NCBI RefSeq assembly: GCF_005871165.1
Contig: NZ_SWKP01000005.1
Location: 124,001-188,000, forward strand
Length of the DNA stretch: 64,000 bases
Reading direction: 5' to 3'
DNA from: Maricaulis alexandrii
GTDB lineage: Bacteria > Pseudomonadota > Alphaproteobacteria > Caulobacterales > Maricaulaceae
The notes beneath the pieces are model-generated. The model was not told the origin of the DNA, made no database searches, and saw nothing but the letters and a program-made list of their open reading frames with translations. Shown one piece after another: positions 36,629-46,326 of the stretch. The position numbers were made by a program, and so were the translations under genes. Position 1 is the first letter of the stretch. The number at the start of each line of letters is the position of its first letter.

Positions 36629-37693
36629 ATGACCAAACCCGAACTCATCCTGCACATTGGCCATTCCAAGTGTGGCAGCACCACGATTCAGCGCACCTTA
36701 CTGGCCAATCAGGACCTGCTGCGCGATCAGAAGATCTTCCTGTTCGGACGGAATTTGGCCTGCTCCCGGGACGATCACGTGAAAGGCATGCCGAACGCCT
36801 TGCTGGACAATGCCGACCATTGGGACAATGCGGCAGACCAGGTCATCGCGGCAGCCGGCTGTGCAAACACGGGCGACCGCTTCATTCTGTCGGCTGAAAT
36901 CCTGGGACAACCGCGCATGGCCGGCTTTGCCCGCCGGCTGCTGGACACTTTCGGGATCCGCATCATCCACTATATCCGGCCCCAGACGGACTGGTGCTAT
37001 TCGGCCTGGAAGCAATGGCAGGTCAAACGGGGCCTGGGCTTGCAGGAATGGGTCGACCGCTGCACCAGGGGCCCGCTGCCGACCTTCTGGGACGCGTATG
37101 AGGGCTATCGTGATGCCGGATTCGACACGGACCGGTATGACATGCGCATCCTGCATCGCGACTTCCTGTCAGGCGGCGATCTTGTGACGGATTTCTGTCG
37201 CATGACGGAGATTGAAGCAGACGGCTTCAAACACCCGGCCGGGCAATCCAATCCGAATGTCGACCACGCCTTGCTGGAAGTCTTCCGGGCGTCGGACTAC
37301 CTGTTTCGGGACTCCCGGGACAACCGGGCCTTTGAATGGGTCCTGCGCAATTTGCCGGAGGATGTGGTGCGCCGCCGCGGCGGGCTGACCGACGCCCAAC
37401 AAAAACAGATCATGGACGCCCACCAGGCCTCCAATGAGGCCATTTGCGATCAATTTTTCAGCGACCGCGCCGATGCCTTCTGGGCGCTGTTCAGCGCCAA
37501 GACCGCTGGCAACACGCCGGACGGGTCACCGGAACAGGCCCGGATCCGGCAGTTGGAAGGCGAATTGGAGGATTTGCGCCGGGTCGTCGGCTATCTCTTC
37601 GCAGCGCAGATTTCCAAGGATGACAGCCTGCCCGACCCCGCCATGATGGAAGAAGCCGTCAAGCAATGGCGCGAAACGCAGGGCATCGACTGA
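36629..37693 (+). CDS. P-loop sulfotransferase-like protein
   Basis: 354 aa. The N-terminus LILHIGHSKCGSTTIQRTL has the phosphosulfate-binding (5'-PSB) loop of sulfotransferases, with a later IRIIHYIRPQTDWCYSAW segment at the 3'-PB position (Arg and Ser). The C-terminal 60 residues form a predicted coiled coil (QARIRQLEGELEDLRRVVGY). The acceptor is unknown; a glycan or lipid is usual. It is monocistronic between a terminator and tRNA-Gly, an arrangement compatible with a gained gene, though no flanking repeats were found. Confidence 0.7.
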   Translation: MTKPELILHIGHSKCGSTTIQRTLLANQDLLRDQKIFLFGRNLACSRDDHVKGMPNALLDNADHWDNAADQVIAAAGCANTGDRFILSAEILGQPRMAGFARRLLDTFGIRIIHYIRPQTDWCYSAWKQWQVKRGLGLQEWVDRCTRGPLPTFWDAYEGYRDAGFDTDRYDMRILHRDFLSGGDLVTDFCRMTEIEADGFKHPAGQSNPNVDHALLEVFRASDYLFRDSRDNRAFEWVLRNLPEDVVRRRGGLTDAQQKQIMDAHQASNEAICDQFFSDRADAFWALFSAKTAGNTPDGSPEQARIRQLEGELEDLRRVVGYLFAAQISKDDSLPDPAMMEEAVKQWRETQGID

Positions 37694-37750
37694 CGCAAGT
37701 CACGAGCCGTTCACTCAAGTGTTTCGATCCGGATTTTCCAGAAGGGAAAA

Positions 37751-37825
37751 TGGAGCGGGCGATGAGATTCGAACTCACGACATTCACCTTGGCAAGGTGA
37801 CGCTCTACCCCTGAGCTACGCCCGC
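37751..37825 (-). tRNA. tRNA-Gly (anticodon GCC)
   Basis: Minus-strand cloverleaf: acceptor GCGGGCG pairs with CGCCCGC, D-arm GCTCAGGGGTAGAGC, anticodon stem-loop CACCTTGCCAAGGTG with anticodon GCC, T-arm GTGAGTTCGAATCTCAT. Discriminator T and an encoded CCA end. U73 fits glycine identity. An AT-rich hairpin (ATTTTCC/GGAAAAT, 37733-37751) adjoins the 3' end. Confidence 0.97.
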
Positions 37826-37948
37826 TCACGATTTGCAGGGCAACATGGCCCCGCCGGGGAGCGGGGTATATCGCGCAAACGCCGGATAATTGCAAGCACC
37901 TGATTCCGTCCTCTTGCATATGATGCAGCTGCGCGCTTCAACACGGGC

Positions 37949-38470
37949 ATGCCCGCCGATCGTCACGACCTCTTCACCTATCTCGACCGACTGGAAATTC
38001 CACATTCCACCGTCGATCATCCGCCTGTTTTCACTGTCGCAGAAGGTGAAGGGATCAAGGCGGAAATGCCGGGCGGGCACACCAAAAACCTGTTCCTCAT
38101 GGACAAAAAGGGCACGATCATCCTGATCTCCGCCCTCGGCGAAACCCGGATCCGGATCAATCGCCTGCACCATGCTCTGGGCTGCGGCCGCCTCTCCTTC
38201 GGCAAGGAAGACCTCCTGTACGAGCTGCTTGGCGTGCGACCCGGTTCCGTCAGCGCCTTCGCCCTCATGAATGACACCGGGAAGCGTGTCCGCTTCGTCC
38301 TCGACAAGGCCCTGACCGACCATGATCCGGTGAACTTCCATCCCCTCAGCAATGATGCGACCACGGCCGTCAGCTGTGACGACCTGATCCGCTTTGCCGA
38401 AGCGACCGGCCATCCGGTGGAAATTTTCGACTTCAACACCCTGTTGGACGACGCCAGCGCGGCGCAGTGA
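37949..38470 (+). CDS. YbaK/ProX-type aminoacyl-tRNA deacylase
   Basis: 173 aa trans-editing domain related to ProXp-ala/PrdX, which hydrolyses mischarged Ala-tRNA(Pro). Features: [32 protein letters not shown] (catalytic Lys region), [16 protein letters not shown] and the closing [18 protein letters not shown]. The whole length matches the stand-alone family. Divergent from tRNA-Gly with a 123-bp gap. Confidence 0.9.
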   Translation: MPADRHDLFTYLDRLEIPHSTVDHPPVFTVAEGEGIKAEMPGGHTKNLFLMDKKGTIILISALGETRIRINRLHHALGCGRLSFGKEDLLYELLGVRPGSVSAFALMNDTGKRVRFVLDKALTDHDPVNFHPLSNDATTAVSCDDLIRFAEATGHPVEIFDFNTLLDDASAAQ

Positions 38471-38531
38471 CGCCTTGCATCCCGGGCCCGGGACGTCCAA
38501 CTAGGGGCTAGACAATGCAAGGAAGACCCCG

Positions 38532-39446
38532 ATGACCCTTTTTACTGGCACCGATGGCGACGCCGCCGGCTCCGATCTCGTCAAGGATTCCTCCGACCAG
38601 TCCTTCGTGGCGGATGTCGTGGAACCTTCGCGCGAAGTTCCGGTCATCGTCGATTTCTGGGCCCCTTGGTGCGGCCCGTGCCGGCAACTCGGCCCGGTTA
38701 TCGAGAAAAGCGTTCTTGAGGCCGGCGGCGAGGTGAAGCTGGTCAAGATCAATATCGACGAGAATCCCGGCATCGCCCAGCAATTGCGCGTGCAGTCCAT
38801 TCCCGCCGTGTTCGCCTTCAAGGATGGCCAGCCGGTGGACGGGTTCATGGGCGCCCTGCCGGAAAGCCAGATCAAGGATTTCATCCAGCGCATCACGGGA
38901 AAGGGTCCCAGCGAGGCCGAGCTGAAAGCCATGGTCGATCGGGGCATGACCGCCCTGGACAATGGTGATGTGGGCGGCGCCTCTCAGGATTTTGCCGGCG
39001 TGCTGCAGGTCGACCCGGGCCATCCCGCCGCCCTGGCCGGACTGGCCCGTGTCTGGCTGAAGAATGGCGATACGGACAAGGCCCGCGAAATCCTGTCCCA
39101 TGTGCCCGAAGACAAGGCCGATGACCCGGCCGTGGTTGGCGCTCAAACCGCGCTGGACCTGGCCTCCGGCCAACCGGGCGATGATGCGGAAACCGCTGCT
39201 CTGCGCGGCAAGGTCGAGGCCAATCCGTCCGACCTTCAGGCCCGTTACGACCTCGCCGAGGCGCTGGTCGCCAGTGGCGACCACCAGGGCGCGGTTGATC
39301 AATTGATCGCCATCACCGCTCTGGATCGGGAATGGAATGACCAGGCCGCCCGCACCCTGCTGCTGAAAGTCTTCGAAGCGGCCGGCCCGATGAGTGACGT
39401 GTCCAAGGACGGCCGCCGCCGTCTTTCCTCCATCCTGTTTTCCTGA
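38532..39446 (+). CDS. cnoX: Thioredoxin-TPR co-chaperone (CnoX/YbbN-like)
   Basis: 304 aa. The N-terminal thioredoxin domain has [16 protein letters not shown] with an intact CGPC (about residues 52-55), followed by tetratricopeptide-like repeats ([35 protein letters not shown]) to the end. CnoX proteins hold stressed substrates and pass them to GroEL/ES; the presence of CXXC suggests an added redox activity. GGAAG precedes ATG 38532. Head of a close rightward cluster with Trm112, DUF971 and an oxidoreductase. Confidence 0.88.
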   Translation: MTLFTGTDGDAAGSDLVKDSSDQSFVADVVEPSREVPVIVDFWAPWCGPCRQLGPVIEKSVLEAGGEVKLVKINIDENPGIAQQLRVQSIPAVFAFKDGQPVDGFMGALPESQIKDFIQRITGKGPSEAELKAMVDRGMTALDNGDVGGASQDFAGVLQVDPGHPAALAGLARVWLKNGDTDKAREILSHVPEDKADDPAVVGAQTALDLASGQPGDDAETAALRGKVEANPSDLQARYDLAEALVASGDHQGAVDQLIAITALDREWNDQAARTLLLKVFEAAGPMSDVSKDGRRRLSSILFS

Positions 39447-39457
39447 GGACTGATGAG

Positions 39458-39655
39458 ATGAGCGATCCGCAAACCCAGCGCGTAGTCGATCCGAAACTCC
39501 TGGAAATCCTGGTCTGCCCGGTCACGCGCGGTCCGCTGACCTATGATCGCGAGGCGCAGGAACTGATCTCCGAGGGTGCCGGCCTGGCCTATCCGATCCG
39601 GGACGGTATCCCGATCATGCTGCCGGACGAGGCCCGGTCGCTGGAGGCGAGCTGA
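39458..39655 (+). CDS. Trm112 family protein
   Basis: 65 aa. Core [18 protein letters not shown], then [14 protein letters not shown]. Eukaryotic Trm112 is an activating zinc-binding partner for methyltransferases; bacterial YcaR-like members often keep only one Cys pair or fewer, and here a single Cys (ILVCPV) is visible, so zinc binding is doubtful. 11 bases after cnoX; the next start follows its stop by one base. Confidence 0.88.
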   Translation: MSDPQTQRVVDPKLLEILVCPVTRGPLTYDREAQELISEGAGLAYPIRDGIPIMLPDEARSLEAS

Positions 39656-39656
39656 C

Positions 39657-39959
39657 ATGACCCGCGCCTGGCCTTCCGAACTGGTCTTCTCGGCCGGCAA
39701 GCGGACACTCGACATCCGCTTCGATGATGGCCGAGACATGTCCATACCCTTTCAGACCCTGCGCGTGGAAAGCCCCAGCGCCGAGGTCCAGGGTCACAAT
39801 CCCGGCGAAAAGAAAATCGTCACCGGCAAGGAAAACGTTCTGGTGACCGCGGCAGAACCGGTGGGGCGCTATGCCGTTCGCCTGGTCTTCGATGACGGTC
39901 ATGACAGCGGCATCTTCACCTGGGACTATCTCTACGCCCTGGGAGACAGCGCCGCGTGA
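39657..39959 (+). CDS. DUF971 (gamma-butyrobetaine hydroxylase-like N-domain) protein
   Basis: 100 aa. Pattern WPSELVFSAGKRTLDIRFDD then SIPFQTLRVESPSAEVQGH and the closing GRYAVRLVFDDGHDSGIFTW with final LYALG is DUF971, related to ApbC-partner and BBOX1 N-terminal domains that may bind zinc or Fe-S. Here Cys residues are absent. Between Trm112 and an oxidoreductase whose GTG start overlaps this stop (GTGA). Confidence 0.87.
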   Translation: MTRAWPSELVFSAGKRTLDIRFDDGRDMSIPFQTLRVESPSAEVQGHNPGEKKIVTGKENVLVTAAEPVGRYAVRLVFDDGHDSGIFTWDYLYALGDSAA

Positions 39960-40951
39960 GCGCAAGGACCCGGCCCATTCGCTGGGGCATGATCGGCTGT
40001 GGTGATGTGACCGAACGAAAAAGCGGACCGGCCTACCGTCTGGCCGACGGGTCCGAGCTCGCCGGTGTCTTCACCCGACGCCCGGCGCAGGCTGAGGATT
40101 ACGCCCGACGCCATGGCGTACCACGCATCTTCCAGACCGCAGACGCCCTGATCCACGATCCCGACATCGACGCGGTCTACATTGCGACACCGCCGTCCAG
40201 CCATGCCAGCTACGCCCTAACGACCGCGGCCGCCGGCAAGCCCTGCTGTGTCGAGAAGCCCATGGCACTCAGCGAAGCTGAAGCCAATCAGATGAAATCG
40301 GCGTTCGACGCAGCGGGACAGCCCCTCTTCGTCGCCTATTACCGTCGCTGCCTTCCCCGGTTCGAAACCATCCGTCACTGGCTTGAGGCTGGGCGTATCG
40401 GGAATGTCCGTCAGATTCACTGGGCGCTGACCCGACCGGTCGATCCCCTCAACATCCGGGAAAACCGCCCCTGGCGTGTCACGCCAGGGGAAGCGCCCGG
40501 CGGATATTTCGATGATCTGGCCGGTCATGGTCTGGACTTGTTCGATCACTGGCTCGGCCCCATCCGCTCCGTCGAGGGCCGCACCGCCAATCTGGCTGGC
40601 CAGCATCCGGTACCCGACACATTTTCCGCCTGCTGGCAGCATGAAAACGGCGTGACCGGAACCGGCTTCTGGAATTTTGCCGGCTTTGACCGGACCGACC
40701 GGCTGGACATCATGGGTGACAAGGGCCGCATCACCACGGCCGTGTTCGAGGACGAACCGGTCCGGCTGGAAACCGCCAACGGTGTGGAGAGCCACGACAT
40801 CGCCCACCCGGATCCGGTGCAATTGCCGCATGTCGAGGCCATGATCCGGCACTTGAAGGGCGGTGCCCCGCACCCGTCCCTGGCGGCAAGCGCCCTACGG
40901 ACCGCCCGGGTCTGCGACCGGATACTCGCGGGAGACAGGGCCGGAAAATAG
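39956..40951 (+). CDS. Gfo/Idh/MocA family NAD(P)-dependent oxidoreductase
   Basis: 331 aa. N-terminal Rossmann domain (GMIGCGDVTERKSGPA, VYIATPPSSHASYAL, CVEKPMALSEAEA with the catalytic EKP Lys) and C-terminal substrate domain (GGYFDDLAGHGLDLFDHWLG). Members oxidise sugars, inositol or biliverdin-like compounds; substrate not predictable. GTG start at 39956 overlaps the DUF971 stop, so it is translationally coupled. Confidence 0.88.
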   Translation: MSARTRPIRWGMIGCGDVTERKSGPAYRLADGSELAGVFTRRPAQAEDYARRHGVPRIFQTADALIHDPDIDAVYIATPPSSHASYALTTAAAGKPCCVEKPMALSEAEANQMKSAFDAAGQPLFVAYYRRCLPRFETIRHWLEAGRIGNVRQIHWALTRPVDPLNIRENRPWRVTPGEAPGGYFDDLAGHGLDLFDHWLGPIRSVEGRTANLAGQHPVPDTFSACWQHENGVTGTGFWNFAGFDRTDRLDIMGDKGRITTAVFEDEPVRLETANGVESHDIAHPDPVQLPHVEAMIRHLKGGAPHPSLAASALRTARVCDRILAGDRAGK

Positions 40952-40986
40952 ATTTAGGCTTTCGTCAAACCACAGGAGAGTCTGTC

Positions 40987-41514
40987 ATGACCCGCGCCCT
41001 GATGACCGCCCTCGCCACGGGCCTTCTGGCCAGTTTGATCCCGTCCACCGCCCTGGCCGGCCCGGACAGTTTCGGACCCGGCCCCGTCATTCCCGGATTT
41101 GGCCCGATCGCCAATATCGAAGATCATCTGGAAATCCCGGAAGGCACTGTTTTCCGGGTGAGCTTCGACACGTCGACGGGTGCACAGGATGATGGTCTCA
41201 ACTCGACCCTGACCAGCGCCGCCCGCTTCATCAACATGCATGCGGCGGCCGGTGTTCCCGTGGAGAACATCCATCTCGCCATCATCATTCATGGCGGGGC
41301 TGTTCACGACGTCTCGCTGCACCGGGCCGGACCCAATGCCGAACTGGTTGCCGCCCTGATCGAGAACGGCGTCCGGATCCAGATCTGCGGCCAGAGTGCC
41401 GCTTGGTATGATGTCACGGGTGACGACCTGCTGCCGGGCGTGGAAATGGCCCTGTCGGCCATGACCGCCCATGCCTTGCTGCAGTCCGAGGGCTATACGC
41501 TCAACCCGTTCTGA
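40987..41514 (+). CDS. Periplasmic DsrE-family protein
   Basis: 175 aa with a signal peptide (LMTALATGLLASLIPSTALA, cleaved near residue 24). The mature domain is DsrE/DsrF-like: ARFINMHAAAGVPVENIHLA, IIIHGGAV and the conserved Cys in IRIQICGQSAAWY. DsrE proteins carry sulfur or bind metals; exported single-Cys members are of unknown function. Ribosome site AGGAGAG sits before ATG 40987. Converges with the UbiH-type gene. Confidence 0.83.
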   Translation: MTRALMTALATGLLASLIPSTALAGPDSFGPGPVIPGFGPIANIEDHLEIPEGTVFRVSFDTSTGAQDDGLNSTLTSAARFINMHAAAGVPVENIHLAIIIHGGAVHDVSLHRAGPNAELVAALIENGVRIQICGQSAAWYDVTGDDLLPGVEMALSAMTAHALLQSEGYTLNPF

Positions 41515-41527
41515 TCGCCGGGGGCCG

Positions 41528-42802
41528 TCAGGCTGCGTCGAGACGCTCGCCCTTGAGCAGACGCGGCGGATCGCCCGTCTCTCCGCCCGCCTGACGCATG
41601 AAGAAGCGCCGGGCCGGCGGAATCTTGTCGACCAGCGACAGGCCCAGGCCCCGGATTTGCCGCAAGGGCTCGATATCGTTCGAGAACAGGCGGTTGAACA
41701 CATCCGTCCCGAGGGCCAGCGTGGCGCTGTCGAAACGGCGCCAGTCGGCATAGCGCTGCAGCGTGGTCGGCGCGCCGATATCCAGCCCGACCCGTTTCGC
41801 CTCACCGCACACTTCCGCCAGGGCGGCAGCATCCCGGATCCCCAGATTGAAACCCTGTCCGGCCAGCGGATGGATTCCCCGCGCCGCATCGCCGACAAAG
41901 GCAATCCGGTCATCCAAGAAGCGTTCCGAAAAGGACAGGCTGAGCGGATAGGTGAAACGCGGGCATTCCGGTTTCACTTCGCCCAGGAAATCCCCGAAGC
42001 GCGCCTCCAGCTCTTCCTGGAAGACCGGGTCCGACGCATCCTTCAGCGCATCAGCCACCCGGTCCGGTTCGGTCCAGACAAGTGAGGCGCGATTGTCAGG
42101 AAGTGGCAGGATGGCAAAGGGCCCAGACGGCAGGAAATACTCATAAGCCGTACCGTTGTGCGGCTCGGTGTGGCGCACCGTGGCGACCAGGCCCTTCTGG
42201 CCGTACCGCCAGCCCGCCGTGCGGATTTTCGCCTGTTTGCGGACGCGGGAGAATTTGCCGTCACACGCCACCAGAAGCTTGCCGCACAGGCGCCGCCCGT
42301 CGTCCAGCACGAGGTCGATCCCGCCCGTGCGGTGTTCATAATGATCGGCGCGGGCCGGCGCGATGATCGTGATGCCCGGCTTGGCTTTCAGCGCCTTGAC
42401 CAGAGCCTGGCGCGAATGCCGGTTCTCCGCCATCCAGCCGAGCGGTTTCCCGTCCGGGCCGGGCGAGATTTCCTCACGGTCGAAGTGCAGGCTGTGCGGA
42501 CCCGGCCCGCCTGGCCGTGTCCCGCCATAGGGGCGACCATCACAGACCAGGATATGCTCGATGCGCTGGGCGTGTTCGGACAGGTGCTCGGCCACCCCCA
42601 GCGCCTCAAACATGCGCCAGGATGTATAGGCGAGCGCCGAGGCGCGGCCGTCGAATTCGGGCGCCAGCTGGTCCGACATTTCCAGCGCATCCACGACTGC
42701 CACGGTCAGTCCGGCCTGCTCTAGGGCGAGGGCCAGCGTCATGCCGGCCAATCCGCCGCCGGCGATCACGATATCGCCATCAAATAGGGGTTTGCTTGCC
42801 AT
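41528..42802 (-). CDS. UbiH/UbiF-type FAD-dependent hydroxylase
   Basis: About 424 aa flavoprotein monooxygenase. FAD-binding GXGXXG region DIVIAGGGLAGMTLALALEQ, the second FAD motif IAFVGDAARGIHPLAGQGFN near residue 290 and the DG-type CDGKFSRVRKQ. These catalyse ring hydroxylations in ubiquinone synthesis; which position is modified cannot be told. Start 42802 or 42814 (both in frame, neither with a strong ribosome site). Divergent from ftsK across about 100 bp. Confidence 0.88.
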   Translation of the reverse strand: MASKPLFDGDIVIAGGGLAGMTLALALEQAGLTVAVVDALEMSDQLAPEFDGRASALAYTSWRMFEALGVAEHLSEHAQRIEHILVCDGRPYGGTRPGGPGPHSLHFDREEISPGPDGKPLGWMAENRHSRQALVKALKAKPGITIIAPARADHYEHRTGGIDLVLDDGRRLCGKLLVACDGKFSRVRKQAKIRTAGWRYGQKGLVATVRHTEPHNGTAYEYFLPSGPFAILPLPDNRASLVWTEPDRVADALKDASDPVFQEELEARFGDFLGEVKPECPRFTYPLSLSFSERFLDDRIAFVGDAARGIHPLAGQGFNLGIRDAAALAEVCGEAKRVGLDIGAPTTLQRYADWRRFDSATLALGTDVFNRLFSNDIEPLRQIRGLGLSLVDKIPPARRFFMRQAGGETGDPPRLLKGERLDAA

Positions 42803-42914
42803 GGATGGGAACATACGACTTTCGCAGCGGGATAAAAGCGGACAGTGCGCCGCAGGCGAGCCTGTTACGGTTTTGTTTACCCTGCGGGAAGACTTGAGGG
42901 CTTAGAAGGGTTCC

Positions 42915-45338
42915 ATGAGTGGGATTTCCAAGACCGACGCCGGGGATAGTGGGCACACGGCCAAGCCGCGCTGGCGCCTGCGCCTGTTTGATGTGTTTTT
43001 CGGCTGCCTGATGCTGGTCAGCGGCGGTTTTCTGCTGGCCGCCCTGCTGTCACACAATGTGCTGGACCCGTCCTGGAATGTCGCGGCAGAGGGCCGTGTG
43101 GCCAACTGGATGGGACCCTGGGGCGCTGCCCTGTCGGACGGTCTCCTGCAAGCCCTGGGCTGGGCCGCGGGAGGTCCGGCCATTGCCCTGCTGATCTGGG
43201 GCGGAATCCTGATCTGGCGCCTGCCGCGCGTGCGCACCCGTTCGGTCGCCGGTTTCCGCTGGTTCTTTGCAGCCATTGCCACCGCCGCCTTCGCCGCAGC
43301 GGTCAGCGCCCTGCCGGTTCCCAATGCCTGGCCCTATGCCTCCGGTCTGGGTGGGGCGCTGGGCGATATCTTCCTCAACGCGCTGGCCGCCCTGCCGGCA
43401 AGGTTCGACCTGCCCGCCGCCCAGGGCCTGGCCGCCGGTTTCGGCCTGCTGGTCGCCATTGGCGGGATTTTCTTCACCTTCGGACTGCGCTCGCGCGACC
43501 TGACCGCCGCTGTCGATGCGGCCGGACTGATCTGGGCCACGGTCCGGGTCTGGGCCGACGCCATCCGCGGACGCGCCCTCGCGCTGGGCGGCAAGCGGGA
43601 TCACGAGATCGATGACAGCGACGCGCCGGAGCGCGAGGAACCCGTCCTTCGCCGCGCCATGCGCGCCGCCGACACGGACGGCATCGCCCTGGCCCGCACC
43701 CAACCGGCCGCCGAACCGGTCACGGACGACCCGGCAGCCGGCGCCAATGTGAAAGTCGCCGCCAGCCGCAAGCCCAAGGATTCCGGCCGCGATGCCCGCG
43801 AAGCCCAGGGCGCGCTTCCCTTTGCCAAGGCCGAAGGTTTCAAACTGCCGCGGCTCGACCTGCTGACCAAGCCGGCCGTACGCAATGACGCGGTGGATGA
43901 GCAGGCCCTGCGCCAGAATGCCGAGCTGCTGCAAGGCGTGCTCTCCGATTTCGGTGTGAAGGGCGAGATCGTCCAGGTCCGTCCTGGACCGGTCGTGACC
44001 CTGTACGAATTCGAACCGGCCCCGGGCGTGAAATCTTCCCGGGTCATCAATCTGGCCGATGACATCGCCCGCTCCATGTCGACCCTGGCGGCCCGCGTGG
44101 CCGTGGTTCCGGGCCGGAATGCGATCGGGATCGAACTGCCCAATGCCAAGCGGGAAACCGTCTTCCTGCGTGCCCTGTTCAATTCCAAGGCCTTCGAGGA
44201 CGCCAAGGCGGAACTACCCTTTGCCCTGGGTGAGACGATTGGTGGCGAACCCTTCGTCGCCGACCTGGCCCGCATGCCGCACCTGCTGATCGCCGGGACC
44301 ACCGGTTCGGGCAAGTCGGTCGGGATCAATGCCATGATCCTGTCCCTGCTCTACCGGCTGCCCCCGTCGGAATGCCGGATGATCATGATCGACCCGAAAA
44401 TGCTGGAATTGTCCGTCTATGACGGCATTCCGCATCTTCTGACGCCGGTCGTGACCGATCCGAAGAAGGCCGTTGTCGCCCTGAAATGGGCCGTGCGCGA
44501 GATGGAAAGCCGCTATCTGCGCATGTCCAAGATCGGCGTGCGCAATGTGTCCGGCTTCAATGAGAAGGTTGCCGAGGCGCAACGGACCGGCGAGGAACTC
44601 TCGCGCACGGTCCAGACCGGTTATGACAAGGAGACGGGCGAACCCATCTTCGAGACCGAGCGGATCGAAGCGGAGAAAATGCCCTATATCGTCGTCGTCA
44701 TCGACGAGATGGCCGATTTGATGATGGTCGCGGGCAAGGAGATCGAGGCCGCCGTACAGCGGCTGGCCCAAATGGCCCGCGCCGCCGGCATCCATCTGGT
44801 CACCGCCACCCAGCGCCCCTCGGTCGATGTCATCACCGGTACGATCAAGGCCAACTTCCCGACCCGGATCTCCTATTCGGTCACCTCCAAGATCGACAGC
44901 CGCACCATTCTGGGTGAGCAGGGCGCCGAACAGCTTCTGGGCATGGGTGACCTGCTCTACATGGCTTCCGGCGGACGCCTGCGTCGCCTGCATGGCCCCT
45001 TCGTGTCCGACCGCGAGGTCGAGGATGTCGCCGCTTTCCTGAAGCGTCAGGGCGCACCGGAATATCTCGAAGCGGTCACCGCAGGCGGGGATGATGAAGA
45101 AGGCGGCATTCCGGGCCTGGACGGTATGGATGAAGGGTCGGGCGACGCCCTGTTCGACCAGGCCGTGGCCGTTGTGGCCCGTGACCGCAAGGCGTCGACC
45201 TCCTATATCCAGCGCCGCCTGCAGATCGGCTATAACCGCGCCGCCACCCTGATCGAACGGCTCGAGGAGGAGGGCATGATCGGTCCCGCCGACCATGCCG
45301 GGCGACGCGAAATCTTCCTGCCGGAACACGGCGAGTAA
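42915..45338 (+). CDS. ftsK: DNA translocase FtsK
   Basis: 807 aa. Four N-terminal membrane helices (to about residue 200) anchor it at the septum; a charged linker follows, then the alpha-beta motor: Walker A IAGTTGSGKSVGIN (about residue 458), Walker B IVVVIDEMADLMM, and a C-terminal gamma winged-helix domain (RKASTSYIQRRLQIGYNRA) that reads KOPS. It pumps DNA and activates XerCD at division. The linker is short relative to E. coli. Stop TAA overlaps the next ATG (TAATG). A weak TTAC-N7-TTTAC lies at 42865-42880. Confidence 0.96.
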   Translation: MSGISKTDAGDSGHTAKPRWRLRLFDVFFGCLMLVSGGFLLAALLSHNVLDPSWNVAAEGRVANWMGPWGAALSDGLLQALGWAAGGPAIALLIWGGILIWRLPRVRTRSVAGFRWFFAAIATAAFAAAVSALPVPNAWPYASGLGGALGDIFLNALAALPARFDLPAAQGLAAGFGLLVAIGGIFFTFGLRSRDLTAAVDAAGLIWATVRVWADAIRGRALALGGKRDHEIDDSDAPEREEPVLRRAMRAADTDGIALARTQPAAEPVTDDPAAGANVKVAASRKPKDSGRDAREAQGALPFAKAEGFKLPRLDLLTKPAVRNDAVDEQALRQNAELLQGVLSDFGVKGEIVQVRPGPVVTLYEFEPAPGVKSSRVINLADDIARSMSTLAARVAVVPGRNAIGIELPNAKRETVFLRALFNSKAFEDAKAELPFALGETIGGEPFVADLARMPHLLIAGTTGSGKSVGINAMILSLLYRLPPSECRMIMIDPKMLELSVYDGIPHLLTPVVTDPKKAVVALKWAVREMESRYLRMSKIGVRNVSGFNEKVAEAQRTGEELSRTVQTGYDKETGEPIFETERIEAEKMPYIVVVIDEMADLMMVAGKEIEAAVQRLAQMARAAGIHLVTATQRPSVDVITGTIKANFPTRISYSVTSKIDSRTILGEQGAEQLLGMGDLLYMASGGRLRRLHGPFVSDREVEDVAAFLKRQGAPEYLEAVTAGGDDEEGGIPGLDGMDEGSGDALFDQAVAVVARDRKASTSYIQRRLQIGYNRAATLIERLEEEGMIGPADHAGRREIFLPEHGE

Positions 45339-46264
45339 TGGCGGGCAATCTGCCCTCCCGGCCGCATCACGGATCTCCTCACGGTATCGACTGGACCGGT
45401 TTTGCCATCGGCCTCTCGGCTCCGGCCGGCTGGGGTCTGGCGGGCATTTTCATCCGCTTGCTGGAAGGCTGGCCAGGCGCGCTCATCATGTCCGGCCGAT
45501 TGATGATTGCCGGCGCGATCTTCGTACCGGCCCTGATCCTGCGGCATGCAGCCCGTCGCGACGCCTTGCGGACCGCCCTGCCTCTGGCCATGGCGGCCTA
45601 TTACATCCTGGCGACGGCGGGCTTCATCCGCGCCCCGATCGTCAATGTCGCCCTTTTGATCGGGCTGTCGCCCGCCATTGCCCTGATCATCGACCGCTTC
45701 ACCGGGATCCGGCCGGGCCGGCTGCAATGGCTGGGCGTCGCCGTCGCCATTGCCGGACTGGCCGTGTTTCTGGGCCCACAGGAAATCTCGCCGCGCGAAT
45801 GGCTGGGTCATGCAGGGGGCGCCGGCGCCGGCCTCATGTCGGCCATCTACGCCACCGGATTGCGCCGCCACCATACGACGGGACGCAAGAGCGACCCGGC
45901 CGTCTTCACCGGTCTGGCCTGCCTCTATGGCGCCGTCATCGCGCTGCTGCTCTGGCCGGTCTCCGGCGGGCTTCTGGGACCGCTGGCCCTGCCCGAGATG
46001 AATTGGGGAGACGGGATGGAGCTGGTCCTGCTCGGCTTGTTGGCCACGGCCCTGCCCACCCTGACCTTCGGGGTCGCCTCAAGCCGCCTGGCCGGTGTGA
46101 TCACGGCCAGCCTGATGCTGCTCTCGCCGATCTTCGCCAGCCTCTATAGCGGCGCCATTCTGGGCGACTGGCCCAGCCTGATCGCCGTACCGGGCGCGAT
46201 CATGGTGCTGGCCGGTGTCTTCCTGACCACCAGGACACCGAAGGCCGCAGTGTTCCAATCTTAA
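45338..46264 (+). CDS. EamA-family (DMT) transporter
   Basis: 308 aa with about ten membrane helices in two EamA repeats (APAGWGLAGIFIRLLEGWPG in the first; VFTGLACLYGAVIALLLWPV and ASLMLLSPIFASLYSGAILG in the second). DMT exporters move metabolites and amino acids; substrate unknown. It starts within the ftsK stop by a TAATG overlap, so it is translated from the ftsK message. Confidence 0.87.
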   Translation: MAGNLPSRPHHGSPHGIDWTGFAIGLSAPAGWGLAGIFIRLLEGWPGALIMSGRLMIAGAIFVPALILRHAARRDALRTALPLAMAAYYILATAGFIRAPIVNVALLIGLSPAIALIIDRFTGIRPGRLQWLGVAVAIAGLAVFLGPQEISPREWLGHAGGAGAGLMSAIYATGLRRHHTTGRKSDPAVFTGLACLYGAVIALLLWPVSGGLLGPLALPEMNWGDGMELVLLGLLATALPTLTFGVASSRLAGVITASLMLLSPIFASLYSGAILGDWPSLIAVPGAIMVLAGVFLTTRTPKAAVFQS

Positions 46265-46326
46265 CAGGAATTCAGGTCGTTTCCGCCCGCAGGCATGCCA
46301 GTCTGCGCTGAAACGGGGAGACCAGG

